DNA of 56,559 nt from Candidatus Methylobacter oryzae (GCF_003994235.2 NZ_RYFG02000097.1:1-56559); one strand, 5' to 3'. Shown: positions 18,445-27,943, counted from the first letter of the stretch. Translations and numbers: made by a program. The notes: generated by a model not told the origin, from the sequence alone.

Positions 18445-18841
18445 TTAGGTGCTCGATTATCCTGCTGGACTGGGAAAATAATATTTGATTGAAAATTAAA
18501 AATTTGTAACGCTCATACTGTAAAACTTCCGCTCACGCTCCTTTGCGTACAGTTATATAAAGCTGAGTTGAGCAGCCTGCCTGCTCAAACCCTACCCATG
18601 CCCCTTGGATATAAGCAGGGACATTACCAAAATATTCGCGCATTTTTAACTTGGGCAATAAAAATTTCTAGGATTACGTAATAGACGCAGCCCGCTAAAT
18701 ATTTTACACAGGTTCTAAATTGAGTAAGAATTTATTTATTTTTGAAAACCACCGAAAATCTTGTTGCCGGCTAAAGAAAAAATTCAATATCGAAAACGGA
18801 ACCTGTCGCCTACCTCCCTGTAGGCAATATATTTTTAGAGC
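18445..18841. other. Intergenic region with a 54-bp-family repeat, no gene seen
   Basis: This 397-bp gap separates the start of the GH17-GT2 gene from the end of lpd. It holds a divergent, inverted copy of the 54-bp element at about 18555-18612 and a short GCCTAC/GTAGGC hairpin at about 18811-18828 just past lpd. The remainder is AT-rich and presumably carries the promoter of the minus-strand GH17-GT2 gene. I see no credible coding sequence. Confidence 0.6.
18555..18612 (-). repeat. 54-bp two-hairpin element, diverged copy
   Basis: The minus-orientation copy reads AGCTGAGTTGAGCAGCCTGC then CTGCTCAAACCCTACCCATG and CCCCTTGGATATAA. The TTGAGCAG/CTGCTCAA hairpin is intact, while the middle (CCCTACCC for CGAAACTT) and the CCC/GGG hairpin have drifted. 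Confidence 0.75.
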
Positions 18842-20326
18842 TTACTTTTTAATATAAAGATCGGTAATCGAGCCTGTGATCATTTCGGCAGCGAAAGCGA
18901 AAGTCTCGGATAACGAGGGGTGTGCATGGACAGTCAAGCCGATATCTTCGGCATCGGCACCCATTTCCAAAGCCAGTACCGCTTCGGCAATTAATTCACC
19001 GGCATTAGGACCGACCATGCCCGCGCCGAGAATCCGGCCGCTTCCTTTTTCGCAAAGTATTTTGGTCAAGCCTTCCTTGCGCCCCAAACTTAATGAACGT
19101 CCGCTGGCCGCCCAAGGAAAAGCCGCTTTATCATAATCAATGCCTTGCTGTTTAGCCTGATTTTCAGTTAGCCCCATCCAGGCCACTTCAGGATCGGTAT
19201 AGGCAACAGCCGGAATCGTTAACGCGTCGAACCCGGCCTTTAAACCGGCCGCAACTTCAGCGGCAACTTTGCCTTCATGGGAAGCTTTATGCGCCAACAT
19301 CGGATTTCCGGCTATGTCGCCTATCGCAAAGATATGCGGAACGTTAGTGCGCTGCTGCTTATCGACAGCAATAAATCCAAGCTCATCGACATTAACGCCT
19401 GCCAGCTCGGCACCGATCAACTTACCGTTAGGTCTTCGGCCTACAGCGACCAAGACTGCATCGAATACGGCTGATTCCGGCGCGCCTTTACCTTTATCGC
19501 CAGGGATGGTGTGTATGCCGCTAGCCGGTTGGGAACCGGCGCGGTCAAACGAAACTTTCAGGCCGTCCTGCTCTTTTTCGACCGAAGTCACTTTGGTTTC
19601 CAGCCAAATATTTTTATATTGCTTCTTGATACGCCGGAACAACGGAGTAACCAAGTCGTTATCGCAACCGGGAATAATCTGATCCATCAACTCGACTACA
19701 CTGATTTCGGAACCGAGCGCATGATAAACCGTAGCCATTTCCAAACCGATGATGCCGCCGCCGACAATCAATAGCTTCTTCGGAATTTCGCGCAATGCCA
19801 GTGCATCGGTCGAATCCCACAAACGCGGGTCGTCATTCGGGAAAACAGGAATCTTGGTAGCGTGCGAACCGGCGGCAATAATCGCCTGGTCGAAACTGAC
19901 ATTTTGCACGCCTGCTTCGGTTTTCACCTCAACCGTATGATCCGAAGTAAAACTTCCGGTACCCTGGACCACAGTAACCTTACGCTGCTTGGCCAAACGG
20001 CCCAAACCGTCAACCAGTGATTTAGTGACGCTTTCTTTCCAGGCGCGGATCTTGTCTATGTCGAAAGTCGGCTTGCCGTAACTGAGGCCATGCTGTTCGA
20101 ATTCCTCGGCTTCATGAACAATCTGTGCGATATGCAGCAGCGCCTTGGACGGAATACAGCCGACATTCAGGCATACCCCGCCGAGAGCCGGATGGCGCTC
20201 AATTAATACAACTTGCTTGCCTAAATCGGCAGCGCGAAACGCCGCCGTATAACCGCCGGGACCGCCGCCCAACACCAGGACTTCGGCATGTAGATTAGAT
20301 TCATTAATCGTTGGCTTAGCATCCAT
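18842..20326 (-). CDS. lpd: Dihydrolipoyl dehydrogenase (E3)
   Basis: A 494-residue flavoprotein that re-oxidises the lipoyl groups of pyruvate dehydrogenase and related complexes. FAD motif VLVLGGGPGGYTAAFRAA is near the start; the redox disulfide is in GGVCLNVGCIPSK; the NAD motif is IVGGGIIGLEMA; and HAHPSLSETF carries the catalytic His. I chose the ATG at 20324-20326 (MDAKPTINESN) because AGGAGCA lies directly upstream; a longer in-frame start at 20413 would run into aceF. It is the last gene of aceE-aceF-lpd, 13 bp after aceF. Confidence 0.97.
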   Translation of the reverse strand: MDAKPTINESNLHAEVLVLGGGPGGYTAAFRAADLGKQVVLIERHPALGGVCLNVGCIPSKALLHIAQIVHEAEEFEQHGLSYGKPTFDIDKIRAWKESVTKSLVDGLGRLAKQRKVTVVQGTGSFTSDHTVEVKTEAGVQNVSFDQAIIAAGSHATKIPVFPNDDPRLWDSTDALALREIPKKLLIVGGGIIGLEMATVYHALGSEISVVELMDQIIPGCDNDLVTPLFRRIKKQYKNIWLETKVTSVEKEQDGLKVSFDRAGSQPASGIHTIPGDKGKGAPESAVFDAVLVAVGRRPNGKLIGAELAGVNVDELGFIAVDKQQRTNVPHIFAIGDIAGNPMLAHKASHEGKVAAEVAAGLKAGFDALTIPAVAYTDPEVAWMGLTENQAKQQGIDYDKAAFPWAASGRSLSLGRKEGLTKILCEKGSGRILGAGMVGPNAGELIAEAVLALEMGADAEDIGLTVHAHPSLSETFAFAAEMITGSITDLYIKK

Positions 20327-20339
20327 ATTCTGCTCCTGA

Positions 20340-21647
20340 TTAAAGTAACAAGCGGCGAATATCGCCCAAATACTGTTTGATAGCTGCCATGAAACGGGCG
20401 CCTTCCACCCCATCGATGACGCGATGATCGTAAGTCAGGTCGAGCGGCAACATCAGGCGAGGCACAAATTCCTTGCCATCCCATAGCGGTTGCATCTTGG
20501 CCCGGGTGACGCCAAGAATAGCCACTTCCGGAGCATTGACGATAGGCGTAAAAGCCGTGCCGCCGATACCGCCCAGACTGGAAATGGTGATGCATCCGCC
20601 TTGCATCTCGGCAGGCATCAACTTACCCTGACGCGCCCGGTTACTTGTTTCAGCCAATTCGGCAGACAATTCATTGATACCTTTACGGTGGACGTCGCGC
20701 AGCACCGGCACCACAAGACCATTGGGCGTATCGACGGCAATGCCGATATTGAAATACTTCTTGAGTATTAATTTTTCGCCATCGGCAGACAACGAAGCAT
20801 TAAACTGCGGGAACTGCTGCATGGCCGCAACCAGTGCCTTGATGATAAATACCAGGCCTGTCAGTTTGACATCGTCCTTGGATTTTTCAGCGTTCAGCGC
20901 ATTGCGAAAAGCTTCCATTTCGGTAATGTCCGCTTCCTCATGATAAGTAACCATCGGTAGGTTCAGCCAGACGCGGCTTAGGTTCTGCCCGGTCAAGCGT
21001 TTGATCTTGCCAAGCTTCTGCTCTTCTATATCGCCGAACTGTGAAAAATCGATGCTCGGCATTGCCGGGATTCCACTGCCGCTTTGAGCCACGCCTTCTG
21101 CCATGACCTTCTTGACGAAGTTTTTCACATCGTCTTTTAAAATGCGTCCCTTACGGCCGGTGCCGACTGTAATTTTTTGTATATCGACGCCCAGTTCGCG
21201 GGCAAAAAGACGGACAGCGGGTGTCGCATGAGCAGGATGAACAGAGACATTATTAGTGGGAATTTCCGGCGCAGGCGCAGGCTTGCTGACAACCGGTTCA
21301 GGCGTTGCTGCGGCCGACTCCTTGACGGGCTCCGGCGCTTTCTCTACCGGTGCGGGCGCAACTGCTGGCGGTGCCGGCTGTTCAGCTGCGGCAGCGACTG
21401 TCTCAGTGCTTGCCGATACCGTCGCAATCAATGTCCCTTCGGAAACTTTATCGCCGGGCTTGATGAAAACTTCCTGCACCTTACCGGCCGCGCTAGCGGG
21501 TAAATCCATGCTGGCTTTATCGGTTTCAAGCACCGCCAGCGTTTGCTCCAGTTTTACTTCATCCCCCGGTTTAACCAATACGTCTACTACATCAATATCT
21601 GCGGCATTGCCGACATCAGGAACCTTAATTTCAATTAAAAAAGCCAT
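20340..21647 (-). CDS. aceF: Pyruvate dehydrogenase E2, dihydrolipoamide acetyltransferase
   Basis: A 435-residue core protein of the pyruvate dehydrogenase complex. It has one lipoyl domain (about 1-80, lipoyl Lys in ETDKASMD), an Ala/Pro/Glu-rich linker (about 85-140), a peripheral subunit-binding domain (HATPAVRLFARELGV, about 145-180) and the catalytic domain with DHRVIDGVEGARF near the end. E. coli AceF carries three lipoyl domains, so this is a short form. It lies 14 bp after aceE and 13 bp before lpd. Confidence 0.96.
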   Translation of the reverse strand: MAFLIEIKVPDVGNAADIDVVDVLVKPGDEVKLEQTLAVLETDKASMDLPASAAGKVQEVFIKPGDKVSEGTLIATVSASTETVAAAAEQPAPPAVAPAPVEKAPEPVKESAAATPEPVVSKPAPAPEIPTNNVSVHPAHATPAVRLFARELGVDIQKITVGTGRKGRILKDDVKNFVKKVMAEGVAQSGSGIPAMPSIDFSQFGDIEEQKLGKIKRLTGQNLSRVWLNLPMVTYHEEADITEMEAFRNALNAEKSKDDVKLTGLVFIIKALVAAMQQFPQFNASLSADGEKLILKKYFNIGIAVDTPNGLVVPVLRDVHRKGINELSAELAETSNRARQGKLMPAEMQGGCITISSLGGIGGTAFTPIVNAPEVAILGVTRAKMQPLWDGKEFVPRLMLPLDLTYDHRVIDGVEGARFMAAIKQYLGDIRRLLL

Positions 21648-21661
21648 CTTATATCCTTCCG

Positions 21662-24340
21662 TTAGATTAGCCAGGGAGCTGCTGCTTCAGGGTTAATACC
21701 GTATTTGGCAATAGCCACATCCACTTTGGCGGCATCGAACCGACCTAAGTCCGCCAAGCTCTTTAGCGCGGCAATCGCTACATGGTAACGGTCCACCTCA
21801 AAAAACCGGCGCAGGTTTTCGCGCGTATCTGAACGGCCGAAACCATCGGTACCCAGCACGGTATAAGGGGCGGAAATAAGACTGCGAATCTGTTCGGCAA
21901 AGGCACGGGTATAATCGCTGGCGGCAATAACAGGACCTTCCGCATCGGCAAGACAATGCGCCACATGCGATTGCTTGGGAGTTTCGGTCGGATGCAGTCG
22001 ATTCCAACGCTCGCAGAATTGACCGTTTCTGGCCAGTTCGGTAAAGCTGGTGCAACTCCACAAGTCGGCTTCGACGCTCCAATCGTTGCGCAACAATTCG
22101 GCGGCGGCTTCGACTTCGCGGAAAATCGTTCCCGAACCTAATAACTGTACGCGAGGCCCTTTCTTTTTAGCGCCTTTTTTGAAACTGTACATGCCTTTCA
22201 GTATATCCAGCTCGGCGCCTTTAGGCATTGCAGGATGAGCGTAATTTTCGTTCATCACGGTGATGTAATAGAAAACGTCTTCCTGCTCAACATACATGCG
22301 CCGCAAGCCGTCCTGAATAATCACCGCCAATTCATACGCATAGGTCGGGTCATAGGAAACGCAGTTAGGCACGGTTGCCGACATCAAATGGCTGTGCCCG
22401 TCTTCGTGCTGAAGGCCTTCGCCGTTCAAAGTGGTCCTGCCCGCCGTACCGCCCATCAGGAAGCCGCGAGTACGCTGATCGGCTGCGGCCCAGATCAGGT
22501 CGCCGACACGCTGGAAGCCGAACATCGAATAATAAATAAAGAACGGAATCATCGGCACGTTATGGGTCGAATACGAAGTACCCGCCGCGATCCAGTCGCA
22601 TAATCCGCCGGCTTCGTTGATGCCTTCCTGCAAAACCTGTCCGTGCTTGTCTTCCTTATAGAACATTAACTGATCGGCATCTTGCGGAGTGTACAACTGC
22701 CCTACCTGAGACCAGATACCCAATTGCCGGAACATGCCTTCCATCCCGAAAGTTCTCGATTCATCGGGAACAATCGGCACGATACGCTTGCCGATATTTT
22801 CATCTTTGGCCAGGATGTTGAGCAGGCGTACGAAAGCCATGGTAGTGGAAATCTCGCGTCCTTCACCACTGGCTTCCAGCAATGCTTTAAAATCGTTTAA
22901 CACAGGAACATCGAGCGCATAAGATTTCGCCCTTCTGGCCGGCAAATAGCCTCCTAACTCCATACGACGCTGCCGCATGTAAGCCAGCTCCTTTGAACCC
23001 TCTGCAAAGTTGATATAAGGTAATTCTTGCAGTTGTTCATCGGTTACCGGCAACGCATAACGATCGCGGAAATTACTCAGCGAACTGGCACTCATCTTTT
23101 TCTGTTGATGAGAAATATTCTGGGCCTCTCCCGATGCGCCCATGCCGTAACCTTTAATCGTTTTGGCTAGAATGACGGTGGGCTGGCCTTTATGATGTAC
23201 CGCTGCGTGGAAAGCTGCAAAAACCTTAATTGAATCGTGTCCGCCTCGGTTAAGCTCCCAAATATCGCGGTCGGACCAATCGGAAACCATGGCTTTTAAT
23301 TCAGGCGTATTGAAGAAATGCTCGCGCACATAAGCGCCGTCTTTAGCTTTAAAGGTCTGATAGTCGCCATCGACGCAAGACATCATCCGAGCCACCAACA
23401 ACCCCTCTTTATCGCGCGCCAACAACGCGTCCCAACGTTGCCCCCAAACCAATTTAATTACATTCCAGCCGGCGCCGCGGAACTCACTTTCCAATTCCTG
23501 AATAATTTTGCCGTTGCCGCGCACCGGACCGTCCAGACGCTGCAGATTACAGTTAATAACGAAAATAAGATTGTCCAGTTTTTCCCGTCCGGCCATGCCG
23601 ATCGCGCCCAATGATTCGGGTTCGTCGGTTTCGCCGTCGCCGAGGAAACTCCAAACTTTGCGCTCGGAAGTATCGGCAAGACCGCGATCTTCCAGGTAGC
23701 GCATAAAACGCGCTTGATAAATGGCCATAATCGGCCCGAGCCCCATGGATACGGTCGGGAACTGCCAGAAATCCTGCATTAGCCAAGGATGGGGATAAGA
23801 CGGCAAACCGTTGCCATCCACTTCCTGACGGAAGTTATCCATTTGTTCCAGGGTCAATCGTCCCTGCAAAAACGCACGGGAATAATCCCCAGGCGTTAAG
23901 TGGCCTTGAGTAAAGACCAAATCGCCGTCATGATGCTCCGAAGGCGCACGCCAGAAATGGTTGTAGCCGACATCGTATAAAGTAGCTGCCGACGCAAAGC
24001 TGGCAATATGACCGCCGACGTTAGTGTGCTTGTTCGCTCTCAGCACCATCATCATCGCATTCCAGCGAACATAAGCGCGAATAGTGTGTTCTATAGTTAC
24101 ATCGCCGGGAAACTGCGCCTGTTGTTCAACAGGAATAGTATTGACGTAAGGGGTATTGGCACTGAAAGGAATATCGAATCCGGCTTTGCGGGTTACCGAT
24201 ACCAATTGCTCAATCAGGAAATGCACACGTTCGCTGCCGTCGTGTTCCAGCACGGCTTGCAGTGCTTCAATCCACTCCCTGGTTTCTGCTGGATCGATAT
24301 CATCCTGTCCGGTGATTTTTGAGATTAAACTATTGGTCAT
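21662..24340 (-). CDS. aceE: Pyruvate dehydrogenase E1, homodimeric type
   Basis: An 892-residue thiamine-diphosphate enzyme (E. coli 887) that decarboxylates pyruvate and acetylates the E2 lipoyl group. The ThDP motif runs from GDGETDEPES to INCNLQRLDGP, about 30 residues apart. It is the first gene of the aceE-aceF-lpd operon. No PdhR-type regulator gene is adjacent; the likely promoter is in the 465-bp gap upstream. Confidence 0.97.
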   Translation of the reverse strand: MTNSLISKITGQDDIDPAETREWIEALQAVLEHDGSERVHFLIEQLVSVTRKAGFDIPFSANTPYVNTIPVEQQAQFPGDVTIEHTIRAYVRWNAMMMVLRANKHTNVGGHIASFASAATLYDVGYNHFWRAPSEHHDGDLVFTQGHLTPGDYSRAFLQGRLTLEQMDNFRQEVDGNGLPSYPHPWLMQDFWQFPTVSMGLGPIMAIYQARFMRYLEDRGLADTSERKVWSFLGDGETDEPESLGAIGMAGREKLDNLIFVINCNLQRLDGPVRGNGKIIQELESEFRGAGWNVIKLVWGQRWDALLARDKEGLLVARMMSCVDGDYQTFKAKDGAYVREHFFNTPELKAMVSDWSDRDIWELNRGGHDSIKVFAAFHAAVHHKGQPTVILAKTIKGYGMGASGEAQNISHQQKKMSASSLSNFRDRYALPVTDEQLQELPYINFAEGSKELAYMRQRRMELGGYLPARRAKSYALDVPVLNDFKALLEASGEGREISTTMAFVRLLNILAKDENIGKRIVPIVPDESRTFGMEGMFRQLGIWSQVGQLYTPQDADQLMFYKEDKHGQVLQEGINEAGGLCDWIAAGTSYSTHNVPMIPFFIYYSMFGFQRVGDLIWAAADQRTRGFLMGGTAGRTTLNGEGLQHEDGHSHLMSATVPNCVSYDPTYAYELAVIIQDGLRRMYVEQEDVFYYITVMNENYAHPAMPKGAELDILKGMYSFKKGAKKKGPRVQLLGSGTIFREVEAAAELLRNDWSVEADLWSCTSFTELARNGQFCERWNRLHPTETPKQSHVAHCLADAEGPVIAASDYTRAFAEQIRSLISAPYTVLGTDGFGRSDTRENLRRFFEVDRYHVAIAALKSLADLGRFDAAKVDVAIAKYGINPEAAAPWLI

Positions 24341-24805
24341 TGATTGATCCTGTTACGACGAATATACATGGATTAAAAATGTAGGTTGGGCACCCGTAGG
24401 GCACAAAAGAGTCACATCGGCAAGCCTTCTGCAATTGCTATCTCCTAGGTCGATGCAGTTGTAAAGCGCTTACTTTTAGCGCTCTATTTTCTACATAACC
24501 CGTATATATAGAGAATGCTGAATTGCAGGAGCAAATATCTGTCAATGTAATCATAACCGGATATTTTACTGAAATAGTAAAAACAAGGCCAGAAATGGTG
24601 GAATTATTACGTACACTATAAACAATACCAAGAAAGCAGATAGCCGTTTTAGCCATCTTGCCGCTGAATCCAAGATGATAAATCCGACCTTTACTCAGCA
24701 TATGTTTGTTTTTTTGCAACAGAGCGGTTTATTATAGATAAAACCACTGAAAACCAGAGCATATGCACTCCCCACCCACCTTACCTAACGCATGGATTTT
24801 ATATT
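24341..24805. other. Divergent aceE / uppP intergenic region, no gene seen
   Basis: This 465-bp gap lies between the starts of aceE (minus) and uppP (plus) and should hold both promoters. A GTAGGTTGGGCACCCGTAGG sequence at about 24381-24400 resembles part of a common dispersed repeat. A 93-codon minus-strand frame at 24438-24719 has no recognisable domain and a poor ribosome site; I did not accept it. Confidence 0.5.
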
Positions 24806-25633
24806 ATGGACCTTATATTAACGATTAAAACTATCATTCTGGGCATTGTCGAGGGCTTAACCGAATTTTTACCCATTTCCAGTACGGGGCATTTAATTCT
24901 GGTTGGCGATTTGCTGAATTTTAATGACGACAAAGGCAAATTATTTGAAATTGTCATTCAGGTCGGCGCCATATTGGCCGTATGCTGGGAATACCGAGCC
25001 AAAATCGCTGCCATCATTATCGGCTTACCCAATCAGCCGCAGGCACAAAAATTCACCCTCAACCTGGCGATTGCTTTCGTACCGCTAGCGAGCCTGGGCT
25101 TACTGTTCGGCAAACACATCAAAGCCGTACTATTCAAACCTATTCCAGTCGCATTGGCTTTTATTATTGGGGCTTTTGTAATTATTTGGGCGGAAAAACG
25201 GGAACATAAAATCCGTATCCACGAAGTTGAAGACCTAAGTCCGCTGGATGCTTTAAAGCTCGGCTTCGCACAAGCTTTCGCCTTAATCCCTGGAACGTCA
25301 CGATCAGGAGCTACAATCATTGGCGGCCTGCTATTCGGCTTATCGCGCAAAGCGGCAACCGAATTCTCATTCTTCCTAGCGATTCCCACACTCGTGGCTG
25401 CCAGCCTTTATGATTTATATAAACACCGCGATTTACTGGATTTGGCAACCGACACCCCCTACTTTGCCGCAGGATTGATTGCCGCATTTCTCAGCGCACT
25501 ACTGGCCATCAAAGCATTACTGCGCTACATCAGCCATCACGATTTCATTATTTTTGCCTGGTACCGCATAATCTTTGGCCTAATCGTTATCGCCACGTCA
25601 TATAGCGGCTTGGCGCAATGGACTGTCGATTAA
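24806..25633 (+). CDS. uppP: Undecaprenyl-diphosphatase UppP (BacA)
   Basis: A 275-residue inner-membrane protein that dephosphorylates undecaprenyl pyrophosphate, recycling the lipid carrier for peptidoglycan and O-antigen synthesis. Both signatures are present: [20 protein letters not shown] near the start and [17 protein letters not shown] at about residues 158-174. Seven to eight hydrophobic segments are visible. It may have its own transcript; the tRNA genes downstream run on the other strand. Confidence 0.96.
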   Translation: MDLILTIKTIILGIVEGLTEFLPISSTGHLILVGDLLNFNDDKGKLFEIVIQVGAILAVCWEYRAKIAAIIIGLPNQPQAQKFTLNLAIAFVPLASLGLLFGKHIKAVLFKPIPVALAFIIGAFVIIWAEKREHKIRIHEVEDLSPLDALKLGFAQAFALIPGTSRSGATIIGGLLFGLSRKAATEFSFFLAIPTLVAASLYDLYKHRDLLDLATDTPYFAAGLIAAFLSALLAIKALLRYISHHDFIIFAWYRIIFGLIVIATSYSGLAQWTVD

Positions 25634-25762
25634 TACCGATTCCAAGCGGCCAAACCAGAAAGCTTAAGAAGCACCATCAACACTCTCTTTAGAAGAGGTC
25701 AATTGAGGCTTAAAGGAGAAATTCGATAAGCCTTATCGCCCGCATAAGAAAACAGCAGGCAT

Positions 25763-25796
25763 AAAAAAAGCCCTGAATCTGCATTCAAGGCTTTTC
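25763..25796 (-). terminator. Rho-independent terminator of the tRNA pair
   Basis: On the minus strand, AAAAGCCTTGAAT and ATTCAGGGCTTTTTT form a G-C rich stem (with a G-U pair) around GCAG and end in a run of T. It lies 6 bp past tRNA-Asn in the direction of transcription. Confidence 0.85.
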
Positions 25797-25802
25797 TTTA
25801 TT

Positions 25803-25878
25803 TGGCTCCCCCGGACGGGCTCGAACCGCCGACCTAATGATTAACAGTCATCCGCTCTACCGACTGAGCTACAGGGGA
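25803..25878 (-). tRNA. tRNA-Asn (anticodon GTT)
   Basis: 76 bases on the minus strand with CCA encoded. Acceptor arms are TCCCCTG and CGGGGGA; the D arm contains AGCTCAGTCGGTAGAGC; the anticodon loop is CTGTTAA; the T arm contains GGTTCGAGCC. It is followed 20 bp upstream by tRNA-Arg, the two probably sharing a transcript. Confidence 0.95.
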
Positions 25879-25898
25879 TTAAACTTTTTACCTCAATA

Positions 25899-25975
25899 TG
25901 GCGCGCCCGGAGAGATTCGAACTCCCGACCGCACGGTTCGTAGCCGTGTACTCTATCCAGCTGAGCTACGGGCGC
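25899..25975 (-). tRNA. tRNA-Arg (anticodon ACG)
   Basis: 77 bases on the minus strand with CCA encoded. Acceptor arms GCGCCCG and CGGGCGC pair fully; the D arm is TAGCTCAGCTGGATAGAGTA; the anticodon loop is CTACGAA; the T loop is TTCGAAT. It is the first of the two tRNA genes. The A34 of the anticodon implies inosine modification by TadA. Confidence 0.95.
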
Positions 25976-26205
25976 CTTACTGAGACGCTTATTATGAGTT
26001 TTTACCCCTACTTTGTCAACAATAAATTTTATAATTTTTGTAAATATTTCTTAGAAAAATTTTTTTAAGTTATTAGTTAGATACTTAGCAGAGTTTCAAA
26101 CTTTCTGAAAAACGAAAATTTCCCCGCTATTATCAGGAAAGTTACCCGATACCTTTTACCCGGTTTTATGAATAATAGATCGTTTTAATTAATGGCATTA
26201 CTGAC

Positions 26206-26736
26206 ATGAACCGCTTACCCTTAATATTACTAGGCTTCCTTTTATTTCCCGTTGCTTCTGTTGCTCACGGCCCGACTCCGCAAAAAGCCAAAGAAAGCAT
26301 CACGATTAATGCTTCTGTTGATACAGTCTGGAACGTAATCAAGCAATTCGACGCCATTGCCAACTGGCATCCCGACGTTAAAGCCAGCTCAGGCGATGGC
26401 AAAAACGCCCCAGACGGCATCCGGACCATTACTTTGCAAAATGACGGACAACTGGTAGAGAGCCTGGATTTTTACAGCGATAAAGATCATGAATACAATT
26501 ATCGCCTTAAAGTCGAAAACGTAACGGCATTTCCGGTCGGTTCGCACACCACTAACCTCCAAGTAACGGCCGGAGACGACGCCAACACCAGCGTGGTTAC
26601 GCTAAAAAGCCGATTCTATCGTGGCGATAGCGGCAATACCCCGCCGGAAAACCTGAATGACGCCGCCGCAGTTAAAGCGATGAATGCATTTTTTAAGAAC
26701 GGTTTGATAGGGCTAAAACAAAAGCTGGAAAAATGA
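26206..26736 (+). CDS. mxaD: MxaD-like periplasmic protein (SRPBCC fold)
   Basis: A 176-residue exported protein. Residues 1-20 are a signal peptide ending VASVAHG; the rest is a START/polyketide-cyclase-like domain (SVDTVWNVIKQFDAIANWHPDV... to the C-terminal helix AMNAFFKNGLIGLKQKL). In methylotrophs MxaD is a periplasmic protein that aids electron transfer from methanol dehydrogenase to cytochrome cL. Here it lies upstream of the cluster, separated from mxaF by a divergent regulator, not at the end of the operon as in Methylorubrum. The gene assignment rests on both fold and location. Confidence 0.85.
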   Translation: MNRLPLILLGFLLFPVASVAHGPTPQKAKESITINASVDTVWNVIKQFDAIANWHPDVKASSGDGKNAPDGIRTITLQNDGQLVESLDFYSDKDHEYNYRLKVENVTAFPVGSHTTNLQVTAGDDANTSVVTLKSRFYRGDSGNTPPENLNDAAAVKAMNAFFKNGLIGLKQKLEK

Positions 26737-26786
26737 TGAAAGATATTTTTTCACCTTTATCATGATTAACTGATGTTACGCAGTGC

Positions 26787-26923
26787 CCACGAAAAGCACG
26801 AAAAAATATCAGCCGTAATTTCTCGCCGGCAATGTCATATCCGGCATTCAGGATGCTGTCCGTTAGACCTTCCAGGTTTTGAAAACCTGGAAGGTCTGTC
26901 TAGTATTTTCGTACCTTTCGTGG
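26787..26923. repeat. Nested repeats: CACGAAA-type arms around an AGACCTTCC palindrome
   Basis: CCACGAAAAGCACGAAA (26787-26803) is matched by the near inverted copy TTTCGTACCTTTCGTGG (26907-26923). Between them sits a perfect AGACCTTCCAGGTTTT palindrome (26865-26897). Similar CACGAAA arms occur at 32770-32788 and 32844-32862. Confidence 0.75.
26865..26897. repeat. AGACCTTCCAGG palindrome, copy 1
   Basis: Arms AGACCTTCCAGGTTTT and AAAACCTGGAAGGTCT are perfectly complementary around a single G. Copies 2-4 lie at 31567-31598, 36317-36349 and 37943-37975, all in non-coding gaps of the mxa region. Confidence 0.9.
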
Positions 26924-26963
26924 ACGACGCTTTTTTATCATCCGTATGCGCGACAGCAGATGA

Positions 26964-27620
26964 TTAATTTTCATGCACCTCAATAAGCCCTTGCCGACTT
27001 GCCAGCAAAGTCAACTCGGCCAGCGTTTCCACGCCCATTTTTTCCTTGATGACGGTACCGTGGTTGCATACCGTTTTGTAACTCAAACACAGCTTTTCCG
27101 CCGCTTTACGAACGGTGTAGCCATTCGCCAACAAACAAAATACGTCGAATTCTCTTGGCGAAAGCTGCTTGATCTTTTCCGCCTCGTCCTGCTCTCCGGC
27201 CATCGAAACGGCCAGTTGCTGGGCAATTTCAGGATCGACATACGTCCCTCCTTGGGCAATTTTATGCACTGCATTAATCAGCGTTTCAGGCACACTGCTT
27301 TTAGTAATATAGCCCCTGGCTCCGGCTGCAAGCGCACGCGTCACATAAACTAATTCATTGTGAATGCTGAATACCAGAATTTTACAGTGAGGGTCGCGAT
27401 TGAGCAGACGCCTGATGCTCTCAAAACCGCCTATGCCCGGCATCGATAGATCCGTTACCACAATATCGGGACGATGCCGATTGTACATTTGGCATGCCGT
27501 TTCGCCCCGGTCCGCCTCATAAATCTGTCCGATTTTATCCGATAAGGAAAGATAGGCTTTGTAACCCGTCCGAACCACGGCATGATCATCCACCAATAAC
27601 ACACTAATCTTGCCCGCCAC
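26964..27620 (-). CDS. mxaB: NarL/FixJ-family response regulator, MxaB-like
   Basis: A 218-residue regulator. The receiver domain has the acidic pair in LLVDDHAVV, the phospho-accepting Asp in VVTDLSMPG and Lys in GYITKSS. The C-terminal LuxR helix-turn-helix is LSPREFDVFCLLANGYTVRKAAEKLCLS. I chose a GTG start at 27620 because AAGGAG sits 7 bases upstream; an ATG at 27659 lacks a ribosome site. It is divergent from mxaF, across the mxaF control region, and resembles MxaB, the activator of mxaF in methanotrophs. It is also a close relative of the regulator at 40495. Confidence 0.8.
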   Translation of the reverse strand: MAGKISVLLVDDHAVVRTGYKAYLSLSDKIGQIYEADRGETACQMYNRHRPDIVVTDLSMPGIGGFESIRRLLNRDPHCKILVFSIHNELVYVTRALAAGARGYITKSSVPETLINAVHKIAQGGTYVDPEIAQQLAVSMAGEQDEAEKIKQLSPREFDVFCLLANGYTVRKAAEKLCLSYKTVCNHGTVIKEKMGVETLAELTLLASRQGLIEVHEN

Positions 27621-27690
27621 TATTTTGCTCCTTAATTCACGCGTCAAAACAGTCATCATGCCTGTTTATAAACGGCAAATCGATAGGAGC

Positions 27691-27775
27691 TTTTCCCGTT
27701 TTATCCCATCCATGACGCAGGAAATTTTCTCGGTTTATTCCGGGATTTTTCCCGACGATTTCCGGGCTTATTCCG
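27691..27775 (+). promoter_or_regulatory. Candidate operator cluster upstream of mxaF
   Basis: Three similar sites, TTATCCC (27701), TTATTCC (27735) and TTATTCC (27768), are spaced 33-34 bp, about three helical turns. TTTTCCCG is repeated at 27691 and 27747, and TTCCGGG at about 27738 and 27760. They lie between the divergent regulator and mxaF, which suggests binding of that regulator and possible autoregulation. This is inference from repetition and position. Confidence 0.4.
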
Positions 27776-27885
27776 TAACGCTGCAAGCAACCGCTCCCGT
27801 ACTATGGGCGCCTGCTCAGCCCTGCCGTTCAATGAAGCATTGCAAACGTCTTGATCAAGAAAGCGGGTTACTTACTTAACCTTTA

Positions 27886-27913
27886 TTGATACGCACGGGC
27901 TTGGCTTTATATA
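27886..27913 (+). promoter_or_regulatory. Possible sigma70-type mxaF promoter
   Basis: TTGATA (27886-27891) and TATATA (27908-27913) are 16 bp apart, with TATAAG overlapping at 27910 as an alternative -10. The mxaF start codon is at 27944 with GGAGGA at 27935-27940, so the leader would be short. Confidence 0.4.
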
Positions 27914-27943
27914 AGTACAACAACCACAACCCCTGGAGGAACT

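Noticed and set aside
24438-24719. 93-codon minus-strand frame between aceE and uppP
   Set aside because: No family resemblance and no ribosome site; it spans the expected promoter region.
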